Shown piece after piece: positions 1 through 5,331 of a stretch of 5,331 nt of DNA (position 1 is its first letter; each line of letters starts with the position of its first letter). The stretch covers positions 1-5,331 of the forward strand of contig JALSTJ010000013.1 in NCBI GenBank assembly GCA_026983815.1. The letters run 5' to 3'. The translations under genes and the position numbers were made by a program. The notes beneath the pieces are model-generated. The model was not told the origin of the DNA and searched no databases. It saw nothing but the letters and a program-made list of their open reading frames with translations. The stretch is from Flavobacteriales bacterium (lineage in GTDB: Bacteria > Bacteroidota > Bacteroidia > Flavobacteriales > Flavobacteriaceae).

Positions 1-1971
1 GCCTTCTTCATATCCTACATATCCCGGAGGCGCTCCCACCAAACGACTGACAGCATGTTTTTCTTGATACTCACTCATATCGATACGCGTCATAGCTTTT
101 TCGTCATTGAACAAGTATTTAGCCAAAGCTTTTGCCAATTCGGTTTTTCCAACACCGGTGGTTCCTAAAAATAAGAACGAACCTATCGGTTTATTCGGAT
201 CTTTTAATCCGGCTCTACTTCTTCGAACGGCATCGGCAACTGCTTGAATGGCATCTTCTTGTCCAACGACCTGCGTGTGCAATTCATCTTCCAATTTCAA
301 AAGTTTTTCTTTATCGCTTTGCAACATTTTTTGAACGGGAATTCCTGTCCATTTAGCTACTACTTCCGCAACATCTTCTGCCGTTACTTCTTCTTTTATC
401 AAAGATGATTTGGATTGTTTTTCAGAAAGTTCTTCTTGGGCTTTCTTTAATTTTTCTTCCAATTCTTTTAACTTACCATAACGAATTTCGGCAACTTTTG
501 CATAATTTCCTTCTCTTTCGGCTTGTTCGGCTTCAAATTTAGTTTGGTCGATTTCTTTTTTGATATTTTGAAGGCTATCCACCAAATCTTTTTCTTCTTT
601 CCATTGGGTGTAAATCTGATTTCTTTCCTCTTTGAGTTCAGCCAATTCTTTTTCCAATTCTTGAATTTTTTTGGTGTCTCCTTCACGTTTAATGGCTGCC
701 AATTCAATTTCCAACTGCATGATTTTTCTATCCAATTTATCCAATTCTTCGGGTTTGGAATTGATTTCCATACGCAATTTACTAGCAGCTTCGTCCATTA
801 AATCGATGGCTTTATCCGGCAAAAATCTGTCGGAAATATAACGTTTGGACAATTCCACCGCATTGATTATAGCGTCATCCTTGATACGAACCTTATGATG
901 TTGTTCATATTTATCTTTGATTCCACGCAAAATGGATATGGAGGATTCAATATCGGGTTCATCCACCATTACTTTTTGGAAACGTCTTTCGAGTGCTTTA
1001 TCTTTTTCAAAATGTTTTTGATATTCATCCAAAGTAGTTGCACCGATGGTTCTCAATTCACCACGAGCCAATGCAGGTTTTAAAATATTGGCGGCATCCA
1101 TAGCGCCTTGACCGCCGCCGGCGCCTACCAAGGTATGAATTTCATCGATAAACAAAATAATATCTCCTTCGGATTTTTTTACTTCATTTACAACGGATTT
1201 CAATCGTTCTTCAAATTCTCCTTTGTATTTGGCGCCTGCCATAAGCGCTCCCATATCCAAAGAATAGATTTGTTTGTCTTTCAGATTTTCAGGAACATCT
1301 CCTTTGGCAATACGATGAGCCAACCCTTCAACAATCGCTGTTTTTCCCGTTCCGGGTTCTCCTACCAATATCGGATTGTTCTTGGTTCTTCGGGATAAAA
1401 TTTGTAATACCCTTCGGATTTCCTTATCACGACCGATTACGGGGTCCAACTTTCCTTCCCTTGCCAATTTGGTCAAATTAATGGCATATTTCTCCAATGC
1501 TTGATAAGTATCTTCCTGACTTTGGGAAGTTACCCGACCGCCTTTTCTGATTTCTTGAATGGCTGCTTCCAACGCTTTTTTTGTTGCTCCCATTTCTTTC
1601 AACATACGGGAAGCATCGTCACCACTATCCAAAACAGCCAACAACAAATGTTCTATGGAAACATAATCATCTTTCATTTTCTCTGCCAAGTTCAAAGCAT
1701 CTGTTAATGTTTTGGATGCTGTCCTTGACAATTGAACATTTCCTCCTTGTTGTTTCGGAAGGGAGTTTATATAATTATCCAATTTTTGTTTCAATAGATT
1801 AACATCAACGCCAATTTTTTTTAATAAATGAGGCGTAACATTCTCATCTACTTCCAAAATAGCTTTCAATAGATGAGCATTTTCTATTTGCGGATTGCTC
1901 AAACCTTGTGCAATTTGCATGGCTTTTTGAACCGCTTCTTGTGATTTTATAGTAAATTTATCAAAATTCAT
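1..1971 (-). CDS. clpB: ATP-dependent chaperone ClpB (Hsp100 disaggregase), 3' end outside window
   Basis: ClpB is a cytosolic hexameric AAA+ disaggregase that threads aggregated proteins through its pore, working with DnaK/DnaJ/GrpE. Reading from ATG at 1971-1969, 657 codons are open to the window edge. ClpB is usually about 860-870 residues, so roughly the last 200 are missing. Visible parts: Clp N-domain (about 1-145); first AAA+ domain with Walker A GEPGTGKT (204-211, Lys210), pore loop KYKGEFEE (Tyr249) and Walker B IDEIHT (Asp276, Glu277); a Glu/Lys-rich coiled-coil middle domain (about 405-520), which separates ClpB from ClpA and most ClpC; and the second AAA+ domain with Walker A GTTGVGKT (603-610, Lys609) and pore loop GYVGYEEG (Tyr651). 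The cut falls before the second Walker B. Residue spacing matches E. coli ClpB within about two residues, which supports the start and an intact frame. No Shine-Dalgarno, CIRCE element or convincing promoter was seen upstream. An intrinsic terminator separates it from the peroxiredoxin gene, so it is probably transcribed alone. Confidence 0.97.
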   Translation of the reverse strand, partial: MNFDKFTIKSQEAVQKAMQIAQGLSNPQIENAHLLKAILEVDENVTPHLLKKIGVDVNLLKQKLDNYINSLPKQQGGNVQLSRTASKTLTDALNLAEKMKDDYVSIEHLLLAVLDSGDDASRMLKEMGATKKALEAAIQEIRKGGRVTSQSQEDTYQALEKYAINLTKLAREGKLDPVIGRDKEIRRVLQILSRRTKNNPILVGEPGTGKTAIVEGLAHRIAKGDVPENLKDKQIYSLDMGALMAGAKYKGEFEERLKSVVNEVKKSEGDIILFIDEIHTLVGAGGGQGAMDAANILKPALARGELRTIGATTLDEYQKHFEKDKALERRFQKVMVDEPDIESSISILRGIKDKYEQHHKVRIKDDAIINAVELSKRYISDRFLPDKAIDLMDEAASKLRMEINSKPEELDKLDRKIMQLEIELAAIKREGDTKKIQELEKELAELKEERNQIYTQWKEEKDLVDSLQNIKKEIDQTKFEAEQAEREGNYAKVAEIRYGKLKELEEKLKKAQEELSEKQSKSSLIKEEVTAEDVAEVVAKWTGIPVQKMLQSDKEKLLKLEDELHTQVVGQEDAIQAVADAVRRSRAGLKDPNKPIGSFLFLGTTGVGKTELAKALAKYLFNDEKAMTRIDMSEYQEKHAVSRLVGAPPGYVGYEEG

Positions 1972-2094
1972 AGTCTATTTTTTTTAAGTTCATCCTACAA
2001 TTTACAAAATTTATTCCGCTATTGAAAATATGCCTTTTCGTCTGATTTTATAAAAAAAATATGAATAATTGTCTTATTTATGACAAAATGGTAT
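1972..2094 (-). other. clpB upstream leader region, no clear promoter
   Basis: This A/T-rich stretch lies between the upstream terminator and the clpB start and must hold the clpB promoter if the terminator works. On the minus strand I see a near match, TAAATTTTG, about 38 bases before the ATG; its spacing is one base too long for the Bacteroidota -7 element TAnnTTTG, and there is no TTG partner at -33. No CIRCE repeat (TTAGCACTC-N9-GAGTGCTAA) is present, so HrcA control is not supported. Nothing else was recognised here. Confidence 0.4.
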
Positions 2095-2119
2095 AAAAAA
2101 ACCCCGAAAAATCGGGGTT
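2095..2119 (-). terminator. Intrinsic terminator of the first peroxiredoxin gene
   Basis: On the minus strand, an 8-bp perfect stem AACCCCGA / TCGGGGTT with a TTTT loop is followed directly by a run of T. It begins 25 bases after the stop codon of the peroxiredoxin at 2145-2795. The arms lie at 2100-2107 and 2112-2119, and the T-run is the complement of the A-run at 2095-2099. It should end transcription of the peroxiredoxin gene and isolate clpB. On the plus strand the stem is followed by TAATTAAAT, a poor U-tract, so it is mainly a minus-strand terminator. Confidence 0.88.
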
Positions 2120-2144
2120 AATTAAATGAATTTTAAATTTAGGA

Positions 2145-2795
2145 TTATAATTCTTTATGACAGAACCACCAATCGAAGCATCCGTCTTTTCCTTTTCTTT
2201 GTTCGGCTGTTTGTACATCGGTTGCCGGCGGAACGATTACGTGATCGCCGATTAAATCGTTGTTCGGCCAATTTTCAGGGGTTGCCACGCCAAATCTATC
2301 GGAAGTTTGTAGGGCTTTAACCGCACGAATGATTTCATCTACATTACGTCCGATTTCTTGCGGATAATAAATCATTAAACGCATATTTCCCTTGGGATCC
2401 ACAACAAATACGGCACGAACGGTATTGCTGCTGGATTTTCCCGGATGAATCATACCCAAAGCTTTGGAAACTCCTTCGGCACTATCGGCAATCACGGGGA
2501 AAGGAATTTCTACATTTAATTTATCTTTGATCCATTCCACCCATTTGATATGTGAAAAGACTTGATCAACCGATAAGCCGATAAGCTCAACTCCCAATCT
2601 TCTAAATTCATCAAATTTTTGTGCAAAAGCAACAAATTCGGTAGTACAAACCGGAGTAAAATCTGCGGGATGACTAAATAATACAAACCATTTTCCTTCA
2701 TAATCATCAGGCAAGGTCATTGCCCCGTGTGTGGTTTGAACTTGTACTTGGGGAAATCTCTCTCCCAAAAGCGGCATTCTTGTTATTTCTTCCAT
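2145..2795 (-). CDS. Peroxiredoxin, Prx6 subfamily (archaeal-type), two C-terminal cysteines
   Basis: This is a thiol peroxidase that reduces H2O2 and organic hydroperoxides in the cytosol. The 216-residue protein has a thioredoxin fold (about 7-160) with the peroxiredoxin active site PADFTPVC: Pro43, Thr47 and peroxidatic Cys50. Arg127 in [10 protein letters not shown] is the expected active-site arginine. A C-terminal domain (about 165-216) contains [10 protein letters not shown] and ends with Cys206 and Cys212 in CFDWWFC. That layout matches the Aeropyrum pernix ApTPx-type enzyme (Cys50, Cys207, Cys213), where the last Cys acts as resolving residue, so a 2-Cys mechanism is more likely than a strict 1-Cys one; this is inferred from family knowledge. 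Met1 is preferred over Met7 because it puts the peroxidatic Cys at 50 and leaves a short leader behind a plausible promoter at 2824-2854. An intrinsic terminator follows. A paralogue lies just upstream on the same strand, 131 bp away. Confidence 0.95.
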   Translation of the reverse strand: MEEITRMPLLGERFPQVQVQTTHGAMTLPDDYEGKWFVLFSHPADFTPVCTTEFVAFAQKFDEFRRLGVELIGLSVDQVFSHIKWVEWIKDKLNVEIPFPVIADSAEGVSKALGMIHPGKSSSNTVRAVFVVDPKGNMRLMIYYPQEIGRNVDEIIRAVKALQTSDRFGVATPENWPNNDLIGDHVIVPPATDVQTAEQRKGKDGCFDWWFCHKEL

Positions 2796-2823
2796 AATAT
2801 TTCTTTTTTATAATTTCTTAAAA

Positions 2824-2854
2824 CAAAATTAGATTAATTAAAAGCTTAAATAAA
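2824..2854 (-). promoter_or_regulatory. Putative Bacteroidota-type promoter of the first peroxiredoxin gene
   Basis: On the minus strand, TAATTTTG (complement of 2824-2831) matches the Bacteroidota -7 consensus TAnnTTTG exactly. A TTTA (complement of 2851-2854), 19 bases further upstream, is a one-mismatch version of the -33 TTTG/TTG element. The implied transcription start lies about 20 bases before the ATG of the 2145-2795 gene. If real, the two peroxiredoxin genes can be expressed separately although they are tandem. A/T-rich sequence makes chance matches fairly common. Confidence 0.45.
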
Positions 2855-2926
2855 GTTTTTTTCATTTTTATTATCAATAGCAATATAATGTTTTTTTATT
2901 GAAAAACAAAATAATATGCTGATAAT

Positions 2927-3589
2927 TTATATTTCATCAAAATTATTAAACCATTCCCGATAGCAAAACCACCAATCGAAACCGTTTTCTTCTTTCATTC
3001 TCTGCTCGGCTTCTTCAATAGAACTTGGAGGAGGCAAAATCAAACTACTGTTTAGCATTTGATTGTTCGGCCAATTTTCTGGGGTTGCCACATCATAAGT
3101 ATCCGTAACCATCATGGCTTTAATGGCACGTAAAATTTCATCCATATTCCGTCCGATTTCTTGCGGATAATAAAACATCAAACGCAAAATACCATCGGGG
3201 TCCACTACAAAAACGGCTCTTACGGTGGAACTTCCGGCATTGTCCGGATGAATCATTCCCAAAATCTTGGAAACACCTTCGGATGTATCGGAAATAACGG
3301 GAAATGGGATATCTATATGAAATTTTTCTTTAATCATTTCCAACCACTTGATGTGTGAAAAATTTTGATCGACCGAAAGACCTATCAATTCAATATTCAT
3401 CAAACGGAAACTTTCATATTTTTTAGCAAAAGCAATAAATTCGGTTGTGCAAACCGGTGTAAAATCAGCCGGATGGCTAAACAATACAAACCATTTTCCT
3501 TCGTAATCATCCGGCAAGGTCATAGGTCCTTGGGTAGTTTGAAGGGATGCTCGCGGAAAAGGTTCTCCTAATAAAGGTATTTTATTCAT
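2927..3589 (-). CDS. Peroxiredoxin, Prx6 subfamily, paralogue with one C-terminal cysteine
   Basis: This is a second thiol peroxidase of the same subfamily, 220 residues. It aligns without gaps to the neighbouring peroxiredoxin from its residue 5 onward; by eye about two thirds of roughly 210 positions are identical. The active site PADFTPVC is intact (Pro40, Thr44, peroxidatic Cys47), as is the conserved arginine (Arg124, in [10 protein letters not shown]). Two differences stand out. The position matching Cys206 of the neighbour is Gly203, so only Cys209 remains in GFDWWFC. The protein also continues past the shared WWFC block with an aromatic/acidic tail ending WFNNFDEI. Cys209 corresponds to the presumed resolving Cys, so catalysis need not be lost. 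The start at 3589 gives an N-terminus (MNKIPLLGE) just ahead of the conserved core. No clear terminator separates it from the downstream paralogue and no convincing promoter was found upstream. The pair probably arose by tandem duplication. Confidence 0.94.
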   Translation of the reverse strand: MNKIPLLGEPFPRASLQTTQGPMTLPDDYEGKWFVLFSHPADFTPVCTTEFIAFAKKYESFRLMNIELIGLSVDQNFSHIKWLEMIKEKFHIDIPFPVISDTSEGVSKILGMIHPDNAGSSTVRAVFVVDPDGILRLMFYYPQEIGRNMDEILRAIKAMMVTDTYDVATPENWPNNQMLNSSLILPPPSSIEEAEQRMKEENGFDWWFCYREWFNNFDEI

Positions 3590-3726
3590 ATCGATTTGAA
3601 TTTGCTGTGTGCCGCATTTTGAAACGTTTATTTTCAGGTTACGACAATGTTATTTTGTATATTAACTTTCATATTTACAACTAATTACGGTATGCAGTAT
3701 GTTTTTTGTTGCACACCGTTTTTTCT
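3590..3726. other. Spacer between fic toxin and second peroxiredoxin
   Basis: This 137-bp spacer contains the inverted repeat at 3687-3719. No TAnnTTTG element is visible on the minus strand, so the promoter of the second peroxiredoxin was not located. Either it diverges from consensus or transcription reads in from the fic operon. No open reading frame worth calling is present. Confidence 0.5.
3687..3719. repeat. 10-bp-arm inverted repeat directly downstream of fic
   Basis: The arms are ACGGTATGCA (3687-3696) and TGCACACCGT (3710-3719) with a 13-base spacer rich in T. On the minus strand all ten pairs form, one of them G-U; on the plus strand the same position is an A-C mismatch. On the plus strand the hairpin runs into TTTTTTC, the form of an intrinsic terminator, yet no plus-strand gene lies upstream. 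On the minus strand, which is the fic direction, the hairpin is followed by AATTAGTTG rather than a U-run. It may still act as a 3' hairpin of the fic mRNA, or it may be a recombination-type or REP-like palindrome. Only the structure is certain. Confidence 0.7.
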
Positions 3727-4332
3727 TTATCTTTTAGTTTCGATTTGTTCAAAAATCAATTTCGTTAAGGCTTTCACATCACTATTTATTGTTCCTTGCA
3801 TATATTGGTCGTAAATCTTTTTATTGTTAGGAGGATTCAGGTTTAATACTAACTCCTTTTCCAAGGCTAATAATCTTAAAAATTCTCGTTGTGTTCGTCC
3901 GTTTCCTTCTCTGAAAGGATGCAGGTAATTTACACTATCCAATATTTCAGATAGTTTCTCGGCTAATCTATATTTATCGTTTTTAGATATGTTTTTATAA
4001 TCCGAAATTAAAGTATCAATGAAGCGAAAAGCATTGTCAAAATGTGTTGTTGGAAAAAATTGTTTGCCTGCTTTACTTATTTCAACCTTTCTTGTTTTTC
4101 CTGCCCAAGAATAAACGTCTTGAAACAAATGTTTATGAATAATCAAAAGACTTTCTATTCCATTTATCTTGATGGGATTTTCATAAAGTTCTTGTATGCG
4201 TTTTGCAACAGCTACACTTTCAAAAAAAAGTAAAGCATCTCGGTCTTGTATGCCTGCTAGGTTTCTGAGTATTCCTGTTTTCGGGTCAGTATAGGTATAA
4301 TCGGGGTCAACGTATTTATAAGAATCAGACAT
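3727..4332 (-). CDS. fic: Fic-domain protein adenylyltransferase (toxin of a class I Fic toxin-antitoxin module)
   Basis: Fic enzymes transfer AMP from ATP to a hydroxyl side chain of target proteins; VbhT/FicT-type members target DNA gyrase and topoisomerase IV. From the chosen start the protein has 201 residues. It contains the full catalytic motif HPFREGNGRTQR (138-149): His138 as base, Glu142 for metal, and Arg146 and Arg149 for phosphate contacts. The flap segment lies near SKAGKQFFP (about 86-94), after the family block DVYSWAGKTRKV (about 72-83). No inhibitory S/T-x-x-x-E-G/N motif is seen in the toxin itself, consistent with class I, where the partner protein supplies it. ATG at 4332 is preferred to an in-frame ATG at 4350, because it gives a family-like N-terminus (MSDSYKYVDPDY) and an 8-bp overlap with the antitoxin stop, typical of translational coupling. 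All catalytic residues are present, so the enzyme is probably active. The gyrase/topoisomerase target is inferred from relatives only. Confidence 0.94.
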   Translation of the reverse strand: MSDSYKYVDPDYTYTDPKTGILRNLAGIQDRDALLFFESVAVAKRIQELYENPIKINGIESLLIIHKHLFQDVYSWAGKTRKVEISKAGKQFFPTTHFDNAFRFIDTLISDYKNISKNDKYRLAEKLSEILDSVNYLHPFREGNGRTQREFLRLLALEKELVLNLNPPNNKKIYDQYMQGTINSDVKALTKLIFEQIETKR

Positions 4333-4546
4333 ACGATTTTTCCTTTGCAAATTTCATCAATTCAGACAGTGTTATTTTTCCAATTATATAATCTCTAATT
4401 ATTTCAACGGTTTTAGAAGTAGGTTCAAAACCTTCAAACATATTACTCCCAATTGCATTTGCCGTATTTTCCAAGGTTTCTAAATTTGGAAATTGCACCC
4501 CCATAATTGTCAGCTTTTTGCGATTTATTTCTATCGTTTTAAACAT
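4325..4546 (-). CDS. VbhA-like Fic antitoxin
   Basis: This small protein of 73 residues is encoded directly upstream of fic and overlaps it by 8 bp (ATGTCTGA shared). It contains Ser34-x-x-x-Glu38-Gly39 (SNMFEG), the inhibitory-helix motif S/T-x-x-x-E-G/N of Fic antitoxins. In class I Fic systems the glutamate pairs with the second arginine of the toxin's Fic motif and blocks productive ATP binding. The surroundings also resemble Bartonella VbhA as I remember it: NA-x-x-S before the motif, EG-x-EP after it, then two helices containing a GxxxxSEL-like segment. The start at 4546 is the longest reading. An internal ATG at 4504 (MGVQFPN) would still keep the whole inhibitory helix, so the true start is uncertain. 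A possible promoter lies about 25 bases upstream. Confidence 0.88.
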   Translation of the reverse strand: MFKTIEINRKKLTIMGVQFPNLETLENTANAIGSNMFEGFEPTSKTVEIIRDYIIGKITLSELMKFAKEKSYV

Positions 4547-4776
4547 ATTCTATAATTTAATTAATCACTACAAATTTAATCATTTTTATCGAATTTTCCT
4601 ATACAGTAAACGTGTTTCTAAATGGTGTACAATTTTATTTTTTTGCAAATTAAATTAATTTTATTAACACAATCAAATTAAAATTGATAATTTTTTAAAT
4701 TTTTCTTTGATTTTTTTATTATTGGAACAATTTATGTTACAATTTTTAATATATTTACTTCAAATATTATATCCAT
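4547..4776. other. Divergent A/T-rich intergenic region between the Fic operon and the lipoprotein gene
   Basis: These 230 bp separate two diverging genes and must hold a promoter for each. On the minus side a TAnnTTTG match is present at 4571-4578. On the plus side the best candidate is TATATTTA at 4750-4757, one mismatch from TAnnTTTG and 19 bases before the ATG, but its nearest TTG (4722-4724) is too far away. Long A/T runs dominate. No open reading frame or RNA gene was recognised. Confidence 0.5.
4571..4578 (-). promoter_or_regulatory. Putative -7 element of the antitoxin-fic operon
   Basis: On the minus strand TAAATTTG is an exact match to the Bacteroidota -7 consensus TAnnTTTG, placed 24 bases before the antitoxin ATG at 4546. 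No TTG is found at the expected -33 distance, so support is partial. Its position favours 4546 over 4504 as the antitoxin start. Confidence 0.35.
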
Positions 4777-5331
4777 ATGAAAAAGCTTTTTGCTCTTCTT
4801 ATTTTATTGATGTTTTCTTGTTCTACTCAAAAACAGGATACCTTTTCTTTAAATAAAAAAAATCAAATGAACTCTTTACATTTCAACTCCTACAAAGACG
4901 CTTGGAAAAAAGTAGATTCTTTGGAACATAAAGGTTTGACCAAAACCGCTATGGATTTTGTAAAAACCGCTATTTATACCAATGCCAAAAAAGAACACAA
5001 CGCCCCGCAGATTGTGAAATCTTTATTGTATCTCGGAAAATATATGAATAGAATTGATGAAAATCCGCAAGACAAAATTTTGGCGCTTTTCAACCAAGAA
5101 ATCAAAGAAAACAATCCGCCTGCCCAAAATATTTTGGAAAATTATTTGGCACAAATGTATTGGCAATATTTACAAAGTCATTATCACCGAAACATAACAA
5201 ATACACAAGCGGAAGCATCCGACAACAATGATTTTCGCACTTGGGACAATCAAAAAATGTTAAGCGTCATCAACAAGCATTTTGACAACTCTTTGCAAAA
5301 CGGAGATTTATTGTTACAAATTCCCGTAAAA
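4777..5331 (+). CDS. Putative lipoprotein, likely N-terminus of a large alpha-2-macroglobulin family protein (partial)
   Basis: The first 185 codons are open to the right edge. The N-terminus MKKLFALLILLMFSC is a lipoprotein-like signal peptide: two lysines, a hydrophobic core, then Cys15. The lipobox M-F-S-C is weak, because residue -3 is Met and -2 is Phe, but Bacteroidota lipoboxes are often relaxed. The mature part begins with a short polar linker, then a helical segment with AWKKVDSLEHKGLTKTA (about 42-58) and NAPQIVKSLLYLGKY (about 76-90). Segments of this type (W-x-x-VDSLE-x-KGL-x-x-A ... KE-x-NAPQ-x-VK-x-L) are what I associate with the N-terminal region of the roughly 1900-residue MG2/alpha-2-macroglobulin-like proteins of Bacteroidota, thought to act at the cell envelope against proteases. 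The diagnostic MG2 and thioester regions lie outside the window, so the family call rests on this segment alone. It is divergently transcribed from the Fic operon, with no sign of functional linkage. Confidence 0.62.
   Translation, partial: MKKLFALLILLMFSCSTQKQDTFSLNKKNQMNSLHFNSYKDAWKKVDSLEHKGLTKTAMDFVKTAIYTNAKKEHNAPQIVKSLLYLGKYMNRIDENPQDKILALFNQEIKENNPPAQNILENYLAQMYWQYLQSHYHRNITNTQAEASDNNDFRTWDNQKMLSVINKHFDNSLQNGDLLLQIPVK

Noticed and set aside
468..707. Minus-strand 79-residue open frame
   Set aside because: It lies in another frame inside clpB on the same strand, over the coiled-coil region, with low-complexity Lys-rich composition.
523..801. Plus-strand open frame with a Phe-rich protein
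   Set aside because: It is antisense to the Glu/Lys-rich coiled-coil domain of clpB; GAA/AAA codons read backwards give TTC/TTT, which explains the Phe richness.
1108..1398. Plus-strand 96-residue open frame
   Set aside because: It is antisense to the first AAA+ domain of clpB, which is strongly conserved in the other frame.
1972..2094. CIRCE or other heat-shock operator ahead of clpB
   Set aside because: No TTAGCACTC/GAGTGCTAA inverted repeat is present on either strand.
2126..2320. Plus-strand open frame covering the peroxiredoxin 3' end
   Set aside because: It is a shadow of the conserved C-terminal domain of the minus-strand peroxiredoxin and has no family-like features.
2890..2907. 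Small hairpin GTTTTT/AAAAAC between the peroxiredoxin genes
   Set aside because: The 6-bp stem is almost all A-T, with no U-tract in the minus direction, so it is too weak to call a terminator.
3687..3719. Integron attC site
   Set aside because: The hairpin lacks recognisable RYYYAAC and GTTRRRY core sites in the proper order and no integrase is in view, so only the generic inverted repeat is reported.
4672..4688. ATCAA/TTGAT palindrome upstream of the lipoprotein gene
   Set aside because: The arms are five bases long in very A/T-rich DNA, and no plus-strand gene ends upstream.

Overview
The window suggests a low-GC member of the Bacteroidota, most likely a flavobacterium. The coding sequence is A/T-rich, the intergenic spacers are very A/T-rich, starts lack clear Shine-Dalgarno sequences, and two spacers carry a match to the Bacteroidota -7 promoter element (TAnnTTTG). 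The protein content fits: a ClpB with a GTTGVGKT second Walker A, Prx6-type peroxiredoxins ending in WWFC, and the start of a putative lipoprotein resembling the large alpha-2-macroglobulin-like proteins of this phylum. Taxonomy is inferred from these traits only.

Layout. Positions 1-1971 (minus) hold the first 657 codons of clpB, whose 3' end lies beyond the left edge. A 173-bp spacer follows, with a clear intrinsic terminator (2095-2119, minus). Next come two tandem minus-strand paralogous peroxiredoxins (2145-2795 and 2927-3589), about two thirds identical by eye without gaps, separated by 131 bp that carry a likely promoter for the first. A 137-bp spacer (3590-3726) contains a conspicuous 10-bp-arm inverted repeat. 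Then comes a two-gene minus-strand toxin-antitoxin operon: a VbhA-like antitoxin (4325-4546) overlapping by 8 bp a Fic adenylyltransferase (3727-4332). A 230-bp A/T-rich divergent spacer (4547-4776) separates it from a plus-strand gene that starts at 4777 and runs off the right edge.

How it fits together. clpB and the two peroxiredoxins are housekeeping stress functions: protein disaggregation and peroxide reduction. The Fic module is an accessory class I Fic toxin-antitoxin pair. Its antitoxin has the inhibitory S-x-x-x-E-G motif and its toxin has the complete HPFREGNGRxxR catalytic motif, so both look intact. The module sits between core-type genes, and the odd inverted repeat lies directly after the toxin, which makes this the most plausible mobile or cassette-like part of the window. 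No RNA gene, CRISPR array, transposase or complete insertion sequence was recognised, and no wholly new system can be supported from this sequence.
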